A stretch of 64,000 bases of DNA from CAVXNB01 sp963763085 (GTDB lineage Bacteria; Actinomycetota; Acidimicrobiia; Acidimicrobiales; Bog-793): positions 186,001-250,000 of the forward strand of contig CAVXNB010000008.1 of NCBI GenBank assembly GCA_963763085.1, written 5' to 3'. The notes below the pieces were generated by a model. It ran no database searches. It saw only the letters and a program-made list of their open reading frames with translations, and was not told where the DNA came from. The position numbers and the translations under genes are program-made. Shown one piece after another: positions 56,029 to 64,000 of this stretch; positions within the stretch are counted from its first letter, which is position 1; each line of letters begins with the position of its first letter.

Positions 56029-56518
56029 CTAGGGAGAAGGGCGAGCGTGATTGCGCACAAAGCGGAGGATTGCGATGTGCTTTCGAGTATCGCGTTGCAT
56101 CAGGTCAACGAGAAGGCCCCACAGACTGGTGTCCTTCACCATGCGCAACTCACGCTGGAGCCGCTTGAGCTCACGGGCGTCCTTCTGTTCGTTCTCCATG
56201 AGCTGTTCGTGCTATCCCGTAGTGCAACGCGGTCGGCCGATCAAAGTCCATGTACGGGATGACCGGCTCCTCGCCGCTCAGTGACGCCTCGGTCTCGAGG
56301 GAATCGGCGAGCGCCGTAAAGATCCGGTGGTGACGGATCTCGTCCTCGATAAGCAGGTTCACGAGATAACGAAATGCTCTTGACTGAGTCTGCTCGGCGA
56401 CGACCGAGTAGTTCTCCAGAAGACCGCTCTCTGCCTGCACATGGCTCGCCAAGTGGGCGAAGAGGTCCCGCTGCCAGGCAGATGGTCCAGCGCTCGACTT
56501 GTCCGTCATGTCAACCAT
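56029..56518 (-). CDS. Ferritin-like domain protein, frame break near 56215
   Basis: Starts at 56518 with GGGAGGGAA upstream. Frame one gives AWQRDLFAHLASHVQAESGL, SVVAEQTQSRAFRYLVNLLI and EDEIRHHRIF, the Glu/His pattern of ferritin-like helices. Frame two gives MENEQKDARELKRLQRELRM and DLMQRDTRKHIAILRFVRNH, ending at 56029. The set of four helices with ExxH motifs suggests a di-metal site; the function is not known. One base near 56215 rejoins it to about 162 residues. Confidence 0.72.
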
Positions 56519-56695
56519 GTTCCCTCCCATTCGGTCGGACCCTAATCACGCTCTCGCTAGCTAACTAACCTAACTCCGCGGCCGTTCGCGAATCCGCCCC
56601 CGGCCTGCTCCCGACGGCCGCTGCGGCTCCACACGGAACGGTCCCGGGCCTGGTTTCGCTGAGCGAGCAAACGATGCGCCGCTTACCTTAGGGGC

Positions 56696-57584
56696 ATGTC
56701 CGAGCATCGCCACCCCAAAAGTTCCACCCACCACGATCTCGACTGGGACTCACCGGTACAACCGCAGCCCGAACCGAGCTCGAGGGCGAGGTGCTCGCCG
56801 GACTAGTGGAGCGCGCCCTCTCCGTGCTCGGGGGATCTCTGTGCGGCGGGCAACGTGAACGTCAGCCGCATCCTCGACGTCGGTTGTGGCCCCGGCGTCG
56901 GTACCTGCCTGCTCGCACGGCACTTGGGTTCGGCGACCGTCCTCGCGGTAGACGGGTCGGCCGAGATGCTGGACCGCGCCGCCGCCCGTGTTCGGCGGCT
57001 CGCCCTGGAGCAACGGGTCCGAAACCCGCCTCGTCGAGCTCCCTGCTGGCCTCGACAGCCTGGACCAAGCCGATGTCATCTGGGTCTCGATGGTTCTACA
57101 CCACGTCGGCGACGAGGTGGCCGCACTTCGCCAGGTCCGTCGGCTCCTTAAAGCCGGTGGCCTGCTTGCGGTCGTCGAGCACGGGGGGGAGCTGCGTGTG
57201 CTTCCCGCCGACGCCGACCTCGGGCGCCCCGGATTGTGGGAGAGGCTCGATGCCGCTGGGAAGGAATGGTTTGGCGATCTGCGCGCCGGCCTTCCAGAGT
57301 CCACGCATTCCGGCAGCTACACAGACATGCTCCGCCTGGCGGGATTCAGCGTGCTCGCCGACGAACTGCTTTCCCTCACGCTCGAGCCCCCACTCAACGA
57401 CCGCGCTCGTCACTTCGCTCACGACTACCTGCTACGGACCCGCTCGCAGCTGGAACCCTACGCCAACGCCGCCGACCTCGATGCACTCGGCGTGCTCCTC
57501 GACGAGCGGGACAGCGAGAGCATCCTGCGGCGAGGCGATGCCCTACTCAGTGCCTCCCGGCGCTTCTACGTGGCGGCGGCATAG
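56696..57584 (+). CDS. Class I SAM-dependent methyltransferase, two or three frame breaks
   Basis: The start (MSEHRHPKSSTHHDLDWDSP) is at 56696. The SAM-binding motif SRILDVGCGPGVGTCLLARH with AVDGSAEML is in a second frame from about 56850, and the rest from about 57020: DQADVIWVSMVLHHVGDEVA, LLKAGGLLAVVEHGGELRVL, and a long C-terminal region to 57584. The shape (VLHHV, then VRRLLKAGG) is that of small-molecule methyltransferases. Substrate unknown. Confidence 0.78.
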
Positions 57585-57663
57585 GCTATGGCCGCTTACC
57601 TGCGAACCCCGTAGGCCTCAGAGATCCGCACTGCGAACCAGAACTGCGTCGTCGCATAGCGGG

Positions 57664-57780
57664 CTATGCCAAGGTCTCACGATGCTCGTCGGCCGACTCC
57701 TTGTCGTGACCCAAGGCGCCGCAACCTTCGCAGAACCAGTCGTAGGTGGCGGCGGCCTCGAAGTTGAAATCTGTCATCAT
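57664..57780 (-). CDS. 38-residue putative zinc-finger peptide
   Basis: AAAGGAAG lies 3-6 bases before two ATG codons (57780 and 57777). The product MTDFNFEAAATYDWFCEGCG continues with HDKESADEHRETLA, giving a CxxC and two or three His, enough for one zinc knuckle. No family assigned. A longer in-frame start at 57858 lacks a ribosome site. Confidence 0.55.
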   Translation of the reverse strand: MMTDFNFEAAATYDWFCEGCGALGHDKESADEHRETLA

Positions 57781-57978
57781 CACTTCCTTTGGGCGACAAC
57801 CGTCAGTCCGCGAGCGCTTTCTTCCCCCTCCGGCGCTCGGCTCAAACGTCTCAGCCACGAGATAACCGCGGATCCCGGGAGGCGCTGCGCCGCCTTGCTA
57901 CGGACGACCGAGCGGTCGGACCGAGCGGTTACCGCCCCAGACAGCCGGCCGGACTTCTCACAGCCACGGACAGTGCGA

Positions 57979-58362
57979 CTACCACCGTTCCATTGCAGCG
58001 ACATCTTCGGGAGTGGCGGGCCGGATGGAGGGCCAGCCGAACACGTTCAGCAGACAGACAAACTGCTTCTCCTCGCCCTCGGCCAGAGGAACATGGAGCT
58101 TTCTCGATCGCCGCAAGCCCCCGAGAAAGTCACACTCAAGGAATGCTTCCCAGTGGAGACCTGGTAGACCGATTGCTTGGGCGAGATGGCGCCCACCTCG
58201 AGCTGTCGAGGAAGACGCTGACAACACCACCCTCACCGATTCCAGGGCTCCGGCGTTGGCCCGGCCGAGCCGGGATGCGTCCCCGGCCACCACCAGGGTC
58301 GGAACCCGGGCCAATCGGATTCGGGGCTCGCCAGAGTTGGATGGTCGCTCCGACCCGCTCAC
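57979..58362 (-). CDS. Hypothetical protein, possibly truncated
   Basis: A 127-residue frame whose last 60 residues (LHWEAFLECDFLGGLRRSRK, then KQFVCLLNVFGWPSIRPATP) look like real folded protein, whereas the first part is Arg/Ser/Ala-rich and may come from another frame after a base error. No family is recognised and no clear ribosome site is seen. Confidence 0.4.
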   Translation of the reverse strand: MSGSERPSNSGEPRIRLARVPTLVVAGDASRLGRANAGALESVRVVLSASSSTARGGRHLAQAIGLPGLHWEAFLECDFLGGLRRSRKLHVPLAEGEEKQFVCLLNVFGWPSIRPATPEDVAAMERW

Positions 58363-58548
58363 CGTGCCGGCGAGGTGTCTCGGACCCTGGTTGCCGCGTC
58401 ATTGGATGTTTCACGATCTTGGTTCATTGTTCTGTCTTACACCGATCATGCCGAGAAGAACAGCAACAGCGCCTCGGCTCGTGAGCAGCCGGACCGAGTG
58501 ACAACCTGACGCGCCAGGTTGGCGTTTGGATGAGTGTGAGCGACGCAC

Positions 58549-59083
58549 ATGGCCGTGTCGGGTAGTGGCGCCCGGCGAGAGTTCGAGGCCTTCGTGGCCG
58601 CGTCGTCGACGCAGTTGCTCCGCACGGCGTACCTGCTCTGCGGTGACCGGGAGCATGCCGAGGATCTCGTCCAGACGACGCTGCTGCGGACGGCTCGCCG
58701 GTGGCACGCCGCCAGGCCACGGCCGGAGGCCTACGCCCGGCGCGTACTCGTCAACCTCGCCAAGGACCGCTGGCGGGACAAGGGCCGGCAGCCGGCCGAA
58801 GTGCAGCTGAGTGGAACCGTTGACGTCGTGGCCGGGTTCGGTGAACCGGAGCTGCGGATCGACCGGGACCAGCTCATCGCCGCCCTTGGCAACGTTGTCC
58901 GACGGTCAGCGTGCGGTCGTCGTCCTCCGCTACTTCGACGACCTGTCGGTCGACGACACCGCGGCCGCGCTCCGCTGCTCCGCCGGCACCGTCAAGTCGC
59001 AGACCTCCCGAGCCTTGGCCGCCTTGCGGTCAGCCCTTGTCCGCCCCACAGAACCCGCGAAAGGAACCCTGGATGTTCACTGA
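58549..59083 (+). CDS. SigE-family RNA polymerase sigma factor, frame break near 58895
   Basis: Region 2 is in the first frame: FEAFVAASSTQLLRTAYLLC, EHAEDLVQTTLLRTARRWHA and AYARRVLVNLAKDRWR. Region 4 follows in another frame: LSDGQRAVVVLRYFDDLSVD and RCSAGTVKSQTSRALAALR, ending at 59083. Joined, it is about 177 residues, the size of SigE-type ECF factors of actinobacteria. It overlaps the next gene by 11 bases, which is likely its membrane-anchored partner. Confidence 0.85.
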
Positions 59084-59780
59084 CGAGCAGTTCACCCGCA
59101 GCCTCGGCGACGCCTTCCGTGCCGCCACTGCCGACCTGTCCTATGACCGGCCGGCGCCGGCGCCACCGCGCGTATCACTCGCAACCGCGCCCCGGCTCCT
59201 GGTCGGCGCGGCCGGCGTGGGTGCGGTCATCGTCGCGGCCTCCGCCGTGTCGACGCACGTCGCAACACAGGGCCATCGCACCGGCCCGACCGCGACCGCA
59301 GTTCGCCCGAAGGCCGGCAGAGTCGTCACGAGGACGTTCACGCTCGCCGGCTACACCATGAAGTACCACCAGGCCGCCGACGCCCAGCAGCTGTACGGCG
59401 AGTTCGTCGCCGCCGTACCGTCCGACGCCGAGCCTGTCGACGTCCCGGTCGCAGCACTCGATGGGGCGACGGTCGCGGAGTACGTCGGGGTCGACCCCAC
59501 GACCGGCTACAACGCCGCCTACGTCGTTTCACCCGAGCACGGACGCGTCCTGGAGATCACGTCGTCCGACGCCACCCACGACGAGCTCGTGGCGCTGCTG
59601 ATGTCGGCCCAGCCCACCCGCGATCCCGGTCGCCGGCGAGACCGGCAACAAGGCCATGCGGGACCTCGGACGGCCCCACGCGTCGCAAAGCAAATGACGG
59701 CAACAACCGGGCAGAACGTGAACGACTCAGACGAAGGGTGGCGTAGATGCGCATCGGTGCGGGACTTGACGCCCGGTTGA
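59073..59780 (+). CDS. Membrane-anchored partner of the sigma factor (putative)
   Basis: From the ATG at 59073, with AAAGGAA upstream: FTDEQFTRSLGDAFRAATAD, then one membrane helix (LLVGAAGVGAVIVAASAVST) and an outer domain (FTLAGYTMKYHQAADAQQLY, then DVPVAALDGATVAEYVGVDP). This layout is found directly behind SigE-type sigma genes, where such proteins may hold or tune the sigma factor, but it lacks the zinc-binding anti-sigma motif. The last 45 residues are Arg/Gln-rich and may reflect a frame change near 59620. Overlaps the LLM gene. Confidence 0.6.
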   Translation: MFTDEQFTRSLGDAFRAATADLSYDRPAPAPPRVSLATAPRLLVGAAGVGAVIVAASAVSTHVATQGHRTGPTATAVRPKAGRVVTRTFTLAGYTMKYHQAADAQQLYGEFVAAVPSDAEPVDVPVAALDGATVAEYVGVDPTTGYNAAYVVSPEHGRVLEITSSDATHDELVALLMSAQPTRDPGRRRDRQQGHAGPRTAPRVAKQMTATTGQNVNDSDEGWRRCASVRDLTPG

Positions 59781-60778
59781 GCTTGCGATTTGACGAGCTG
59801 CGCCAAGCTGGCCGCGAGGCGGCCCGCTTGGGTTTCGAGAGCTTGTGGACTCCCGCTGGAGGCGTCCCCGATGCATTTCACCTGTGCGCTGCCTGGTCGC
59901 AGGAATCGGCGCTGCGAACGGGGATCTCGGTCGTGCCCGCGGCTCGGATGTGGGGCCCACTGGCTCTTGCGATCCAGGCAGCGACGGTCGGCGAGATCTC
60001 GAGCGGCCGTTTCGTCCTTGGCATCGGAACGGGAGGATACGGCCCGGATTTCTGGGCGTCGGTCGGCTTGCCGGACCGGCCCATCGCCGTGATGCGCGAC
60101 TACCTCACGATCTTGCGCGGGCTGCTGGCCGGCGAGACGGTCACCTACGAGGGACCTGCCCTGCGTGTGCGGAGCACCTCGCTCGGTGTTCCGGACCTCC
60201 CTCGTGTCCCGGTCTTCTTGGGGGCGCTCGGCTCCCAGATGGTGCGCCTGGCCGGCGAGCTCGCCGATGGAGCCCTGCTGAACTGGGCCACCGTGGATCG
60301 GATCGCCAAGAGCCGCAGTCTGGTGAAGGAGGGCGCCGATCGGGTGGGCCGCGATCCAAGCGAGGTGCCGCTGACGATGTACATCCGGGTCTGTGTCGAC
60401 GATGACGTGGACGCAGCACGCCTGGCGCTTGCCACCCAGGTACTGGGCTACGCCCTTGCCAGTCCAGGAACTCCACTGAACACCGGCTATCGGGGGCTGT
60501 TCGCCGAGATGGGATTCAACGAGGTCCTCTCCGAACTCGAGCAACGGCAGGCCGCCGGAGAGTCGATGCAGGCCCTCGTCGCCGCGTCCCCGGACGAGCT
60601 CCTCACCTCGGTCGGATATTTCGGTCCGGCTGCTGGTGCACCCGAGGCCTACGCCCGCCTCTCGCGGGGGCTTGACGAGACGATTGTGCGAATCGTGACG
60701 GCCCGTCCCGGCCTCGAGTCAGTGGTTGCGGCCATGGAAGCGCTCACTCCCGCCCGCATTCGGGCAGTCGCTGCATAG
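59747..60778 (+). CDS. LLM class F420-dependent oxidoreductase
   Basis: A 343-residue luciferase-like TIM barrel. Seen are REAARLGFESLWTPAGGVPD, ALRTGISVVPAARMWGPLAL, EISSGRFVLGIGTGGYGPDF (the family signature) and VPVFLGALGSQMVRLAGELA. Enzymes of this group use deazaflavin F420 or FMN for hydride transfer. F420 use would agree with an actinobacterial host. It is unbroken. Substrate unknown. Confidence 0.88.
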   Translation: MRIGAGLDARLSLRFDELRQAGREAARLGFESLWTPAGGVPDAFHLCAAWSQESALRTGISVVPAARMWGPLALAIQAATVGEISSGRFVLGIGTGGYGPDFWASVGLPDRPIAVMRDYLTILRGLLAGETVTYEGPALRVRSTSLGVPDLPRVPVFLGALGSQMVRLAGELADGALLNWATVDRIAKSRSLVKEGADRVGRDPSEVPLTMYIRVCVDDDVDAARLALATQVLGYALASPGTPLNTGYRGLFAEMGFNEVLSELEQRQAAGESMQALVAASPDELLTSVGYFGPAAGAPEAYARLSRGLDETIVRIVTARPGLESVVAAMEALTPARIRAVAA

Positions 60779-60818
60779 GCGACGTCCCACTGGGGTCGGC
60801 CGCCTATTGCCTTGAGCT

Positions 60819-60833
60819 ATACATCGAGTGTAT
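60819..60833 (+). promoter_or_regulatory. Probable PadR operator
   Basis: ATACA-tcgag-TGTAT is a perfect 5-bp dyad 10 bases before the padR-type ATG, similar to PadR binding sites that autoregulate exporter operons. Inferred from position. Confidence 0.5.
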
Positions 60834-60843
60834 GCTCTGAGGT

Positions 60844-61368
60844 ATGAGTGTACCCATGGCCCTCCTCGGGCTTCTCGATCGCGAACCAAGCCACGGCTAT
60901 GACCTCAAACGCGACTACGACACGTATCTGAGCCCTGGTAGGCCGCTTCCCTTCGGCCAGGTCTACGCGACCCTTTCCCGCCTCGCGCGAGACGGAAAGG
61001 CGGTTGCCGGCGACGTGGAACCCGGGGCTGGACCCGAGCGCAAGCGCTACTTCATCACCGAGGAGGGAAAGCACGAAGTCGAGGCGTGGCTCGCCGAGCC
61101 GATCCCCGCCGAGCCCTACCTCCAGACGGACCTCTTCGTGAAGGTCGCCCTGTCGTTGATGCTCGGCCGTCACGCGGAGGAGTACCTCGACGTGCAACGC
61201 GCTGCGCATCTCAGCCGGATGCGCGAGCTCACTCAGTTGAAACTGACCGGCAGCCTGGTCGACGGCCTGCTCGCCGACCACGGCCTCTTCCACCTGGAGG
61301 CCGACCTGCGCTGGATCGACCTCACCTCCGCTCGGCTCGACGTGCTCGCCGGGGAGGTGCGGACATGA
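60844..61368 (+). CDS. PadR family transcriptional regulator
   Basis: A 174-residue PadR protein: ALLGLLDREPSHGYDLKRDY, then FGQVYATLSRLARDGKAVAG and a wing with RKRYFITEEGKHEVEAWLAE, followed by the C-terminal helical dimer domain. PadR proteins repress neighbouring efflux genes until a drug or phenolic acid binds. The stop overlaps the ABC ATPase start (ATGA). Confidence 0.92.
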   Translation: MSVPMALLGLLDREPSHGYDLKRDYDTYLSPGRPLPFGQVYATLSRLARDGKAVAGDVEPGAGPERKRYFITEEGKHEVEAWLAEPIPAEPYLQTDLFVKVALSLMLGRHAEEYLDVQRAAHLSRMRELTQLKLTGSLVDGLLADHGLFHLEADLRWIDLTSARLDVLAGEVRT

Positions 61369-62081
61369 AAGACGCGATCGAACCGGTCTCGACGAGCGGC
61401 AATCCAGTGTTCATCGAGGCGCGGGATCTTTTCCTCTCGTTCGGGGAGACACCGGCACTTCGCGGTGCGAACTTCTCGGTCAAGCGCGGCGAGATCGTTG
61501 CGCTGATGGGCCCGAGCGGTTCGGGGAAGTCGACCCTGCTCCACTGCCTGGCGGGCATCCTCGTGCCGGACTTTGGCGAGGTCTGGTTCGACGGCGGGCG
61601 CGTCGACACGCTCTCCGAGAAGGAGCGCAGCGCACTTCGCCGGGACGACTTCGGCTTCGTCTTCCAGTTCGGCCAGCTCGTTCCCGAGCTGAGTGCCGAG
61701 GAGAACGTCGCGCTCCCGTTGCTCTTGGGCGGAATGCGCCGCGCGCAGGCACTCGCCGAGGCCCGGTCGTGGTTCGAGCGCCTCGGGCTCGACGGAATGC
61801 AACACCACAGGTCGGGGGAGATGTCCGGTGGGCAGGCCCAGCGTGTCGCGCTGGCCCGAGGCCTCGTGACCCAGCCCGAGGTGCTCTTCGCCGACGAGCC
61901 GACGGGATCGCTCGACTCGCTCACCGGTGAGCTCGTCATGGAACTCTTGACCACGGGGGCGCGCCAACAGGGCACAACTGTCGTCCTGGTCACCCACGAG
62001 CCTCGGGTGGCCGCCTATGCCGACCGCGAGGTAGTCGTCCGGGACGGTACGGTCAGCCTGCTGGATCGTGTCGTCCGATGA
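61365..62081 (+). CDS. ABC ATPase of a MacB/LolD-type exporter
   Basis: A 238-residue ATPase from the ATG at 61365. Walker A ALMGPSGSGKSTLLHCLAGI, signature GEMSGGQAQRVALARGLVTQ, Walker B VLFADEPTGSLDSLTGELVM, switch His in VVLVTHEPRVAAYADREVVV. The Q-loop FGFVFQFGQLVPELSAEENV is that of the MacB/LolD/FtsE class. It overlaps the stop of padR and the start of the permease gene, forming a coupled three-gene operon. Confidence 0.93.
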   Translation: MKDAIEPVSTSGNPVFIEARDLFLSFGETPALRGANFSVKRGEIVALMGPSGSGKSTLLHCLAGILVPDFGEVWFDGGRVDTLSEKERSALRRDDFGFVFQFGQLVPELSAEENVALPLLLGGMRRAQALAEARSWFERLGLDGMQHHRSGEMSGGQAQRVALARGLVTQPEVLFADEPTGSLDSLTGELVMELLTTGARQQGTTVVLVTHEPRVAAYADREVVVRDGTVSLLDRVVR

Positions 62082-64000
62082 TCCGCCTCGGATTGCGGCT
62101 TTCGGTATGCGGCGGTCGGGCGGCCGCGTTGCGCGTGCTTGTCGTGGCCGGCGCCGTTGCCCTCGGGGTTGGCCTCCTCCTCATGGCCCTCGCCGGTGAC
62201 AACGGGCTGCACGTTCAGGCCGACCGTGGTGCATGGCTCGACACCTCGGCGCAGACGGTCCCGTCGACGTCGGGAAACTCAACATCCAGCCCGCTCTGGT
62301 GGCTATCGCGCACCGACCAGTTCGGCGAGCAGGAGATCGACCGGATCGACGTTGCCGCTACCGGAGCGAACTCTCCGGTCCTGCCGGGGATCGCACAGCT
62401 GCCCGGCGCTGGGACCTACTACGCCTCGCCGGCCCTCACGAGTCTGCTCAGGTCCGTACCGGCGAACGAGCTTGCCGACCGGTTTCCCGGGCACCAGATC
62501 GGGACCATCGGCGCAGCCGCACTTCCGTCCCCGAACTCGCTGATCATCGTGATCGGCCACGCGCCGCGCCAGCTCTCGCAGGTCCCAGGGGCGGCCGAGG
62601 TCCGAGGTATTCAGAAAACGCTGGCCAACTGCTACGCCTGCCAGAACAGCATCGGGAGCGGACCCGTGCTGGAGTTCATCCTGGCGGGCGGAGCCGTCGC
62701 GCTGTTGCTGCCCGTGCTCATCTTCATCGCGACGGCGAGCCGGTTGTCCGCCGCCAGGCGAGAAGAGCGTTTCGCCGCGATGCGGCTCGTCGGGGCCACT
62801 CCGCGTCAGGTCTCGGTGATCTCAGCTGTGGAGGCGACGGTTGCTGCTGTGGCGGGAGAGGCGCTCGGGTTCGCTCTGTTCTTCCTGATCCGACCGTTGC
62901 TCTATCACGTCCCCTTTACGGGGGCGCCGTTGGCCCCAGGTGACCTCTCGCTCAGTGGGATCGACGTTGCTCTCGTGGTCATCGGCGTCCCGATCGCCGC
63001 GATCGTCTCCGCACGCCTTGCGCTTCGCCGCGTCCAGATATCGCCGCTCCGCGTGAGTCGACGGGTGACCTCCGCCCCGCCGCGGATCTTCCGGGTCATC
63101 CCACTTCTCGCTGGCATCGCCGTGCTCGCTTACTTCGACGCCGCCGGCAAGCCGGGGGAAACCGGCGGCCAGCTTCTCGAGCTGCTCGCTGGCTTCGTGC
63201 TCCTGGTGGTGGGGTTGGTCCTCGCCGGACCGTGGATCACGACGGCGGGCGCTCGGCTCATGGCCAATCGGGCCAGTCGGCCCGCCACGCTCATCGCCGG
63301 TCGCCGGCTCCTCGACAATCCCAAGGCGGCCTTCCGGTTCGTCAGCGGGCTCGTGATCGCGCTCTTCGTTACGAGCGCAATGGTCGGGGCGCTGAGCTCG
63401 ATTGCGGACGCCAGCACTATCGGTGGAGGAAGCGCTGGTACGGAAACCCTCGCGGACCTGTTCTGCAGCTTTTCGAGTTCTTCGTGTCCCGCTGCGCTCG
63501 AAGTTCGTTCCGTCCCGGGCCAGGTGCGTGCCGAGCTCCGCATGACGCCGGGCGTGCGCGGCGTGACGGTGGTTCACGACGCCCCGTCTTTTCGCCAAAT
63601 AAACGGTTTTGGGGTGGCCGCGTGCGCCGCGCTGGTGAAGACGCCCGCTATCGGTCAGTGTGCGCCGGGCGCGAAGGTGGCGACGGTCGGCTACTTCCTC
63701 TCGAGCCTCCTCGGGCACAACTCGGATGCGTCCTCGACGGTTTGGCCGACCGCGCACCTGTCGGTGGCGGAGCTCGCGAGGCTCCCGGTCGACGCAGTTG
63801 TCGTCGCCACCGACGGGTCTTCCGGCTCAGTTGAACGGGCACGGACCTCACTCGAGCGGGCGTTTCCCTCCCAAGGAACGGCGGTGGTGGTCGAGGCGCT
63901 CGATCCGCAGACCGCTCGCCTGCTCACGATGGTCCAGGACATAACCGGCGTGGTGATCGTGGCGAGCCTGGTCATCGCCGCCTGCAGCCTTGCCGTGAAC
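62078..64000 (+). CDS. FtsX-like ABC permease, 3' end outside window
   Basis: From the ATG at 62078 (overlapping the ATPase stop in ATGA) the frame is open for 641 codons to the right edge, so no stop is visible. The first helix LRVLVVAGAVALGVGLLLMA is followed by a large outer domain and then three membrane helices (EFILAGGAVALLLPVLIFIA; a second with VEATVAAVAGEALGFALFFL; IDVALVVIGVPIAAIVSARL), the FtsX-type core with AAMRLVGATPRQVSVISA. A second half begins near residue 340. This is the membrane part of the PadR-controlled exporter. Confidence 0.88.
   Translation, partial: MIRLGLRLSVCGGRAAALRVLVVAGAVALGVGLLLMALAGDNGLHVQADRGAWLDTSAQTVPSTSGNSTSSPLWWLSRTDQFGEQEIDRIDVAATGANSPVLPGIAQLPGAGTYYASPALTSLLRSVPANELADRFPGHQIGTIGAAALPSPNSLIIVIGHAPRQLSQVPGAAEVRGIQKTLANCYACQNSIGSGPVLEFILAGGAVALLLPVLIFIATASRLSAARREERFAAMRLVGATPRQVSVISAVEATVAAVAGEALGFALFFLIRPLLYHVPFTGAPLAPGDLSLSGIDVALVVIGVPIAAIVSARLALRRVQISPLRVSRRVTSAPPRIFRVIPLLAGIAVLAYFDAAGKPGETGGQLLELLAGFVLLVVGLVLAGPWITTAGARLMANRASRPATLIAGRRLLDNPKAAFRFVSGLVIALFVTSAMVGALSSIADASTIGGGSAGTETLADLFCSFSSSSCPAALEVRSVPGQVRAELRMTPGVRGVTVVHDAPSFRQINGFGVAACAALVKTPAIGQCAPGAKVATVGYFLSSLLGHNSDASSTVWPTAHLSVAELARLPVDAVVVATDGSSGSVERARTSLERAFPSQGTAVVVEALDPQTARLLTMVQDITGVVIVASLVIAACSLAVN

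Overview
The window is high-GC DNA from an actinobacterium. Support for this comes from a SepX/GlpR-type divisome gene next to moaC and moeA, a DivIVA/Wag31-like protein, an F420-type LLM oxidoreductase, a SigE-family sigma factor, PadR/HxlR/MerR/TetR/MarR regulators, leaderless promoters and GTG/TTG starts. Acidimicrobiia or Thermoleophilia would fit; I cannot fix the class from the sequence alone.

Layout. (1) 1-6.85 kb: regulators and efflux. A MarR gene (cut by the left edge), a MerR-SDR pair, a TetR gene, two decayed MerR copies, a scrap of IS3-type transposase, an MMPL exporter and an SDR. Three near-identical MerR-type promoters (19-bp spacer, leaderless) tie this block together. (2) 7.3-21.4 kb: an array of mobile DNA next to an intact tRNA-Ala(CGC). 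Two small cassettes (about 7.34-10.29 kb and 17.50-21.28 kb) share both ends and each carries a toxin-antitoxin pair (TacA-TacT; RES toxin with its antitoxin) but no recombinase. Between them lie a GntR-ABC operon, an HxlR gene, a replication-relaxation protein and a large serine recombinase. (3) 21.4-34 kb: conserved chromosomal genes. sepX-moaC-moeA sit opposite an FmdB zinc-ribbon gene with a perfect CIRCE-like operator, followed by the AIM24-tldD-tldE-PHP operon, DivIVA, Fur, a cNMP-binding protein, a collagen-like secreted protein, tRNA-Lys(TTT) and a secreted beta-helix protein. (4) 34-39 kb: MarR/glyoxalase remnants, a VOC protein, a carboxymuconolactone decarboxylase-like gene, a second MMPL exporter and a PspC pair. 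(5) 39.1-46.7 kb: a divergent cyclic-di-GMP pair, an HD-GYP phosphodiesterase joined through a membrane segment to about 11 MBG-type surface repeats, facing a PAS-GGDEF-EAL protein. (6) 46.7-55.6 kb: a sugar-uptake locus with a GH1 beta-glucosidase, a LacI regulator, a complete Opp/Dpp-type ABC importer and its family-5 binding protein, closed by a strong hairpin. (7) 55.6-64 kb: a ferritin-like protein, a methyltransferase, a sigma factor with its membrane partner, an LLM oxidoreductase, and a PadR-controlled ABC exporter that runs off the right edge.

Quality warning. About 19 otherwise convincing genes are broken by single-base frame changes, mostly between 34 and 59 kb, although catalytic motifs and start-stop overlaps survive. 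Uncorrected read errors are the simplest explanation, so these genes are annotated over their full span with the break noted.
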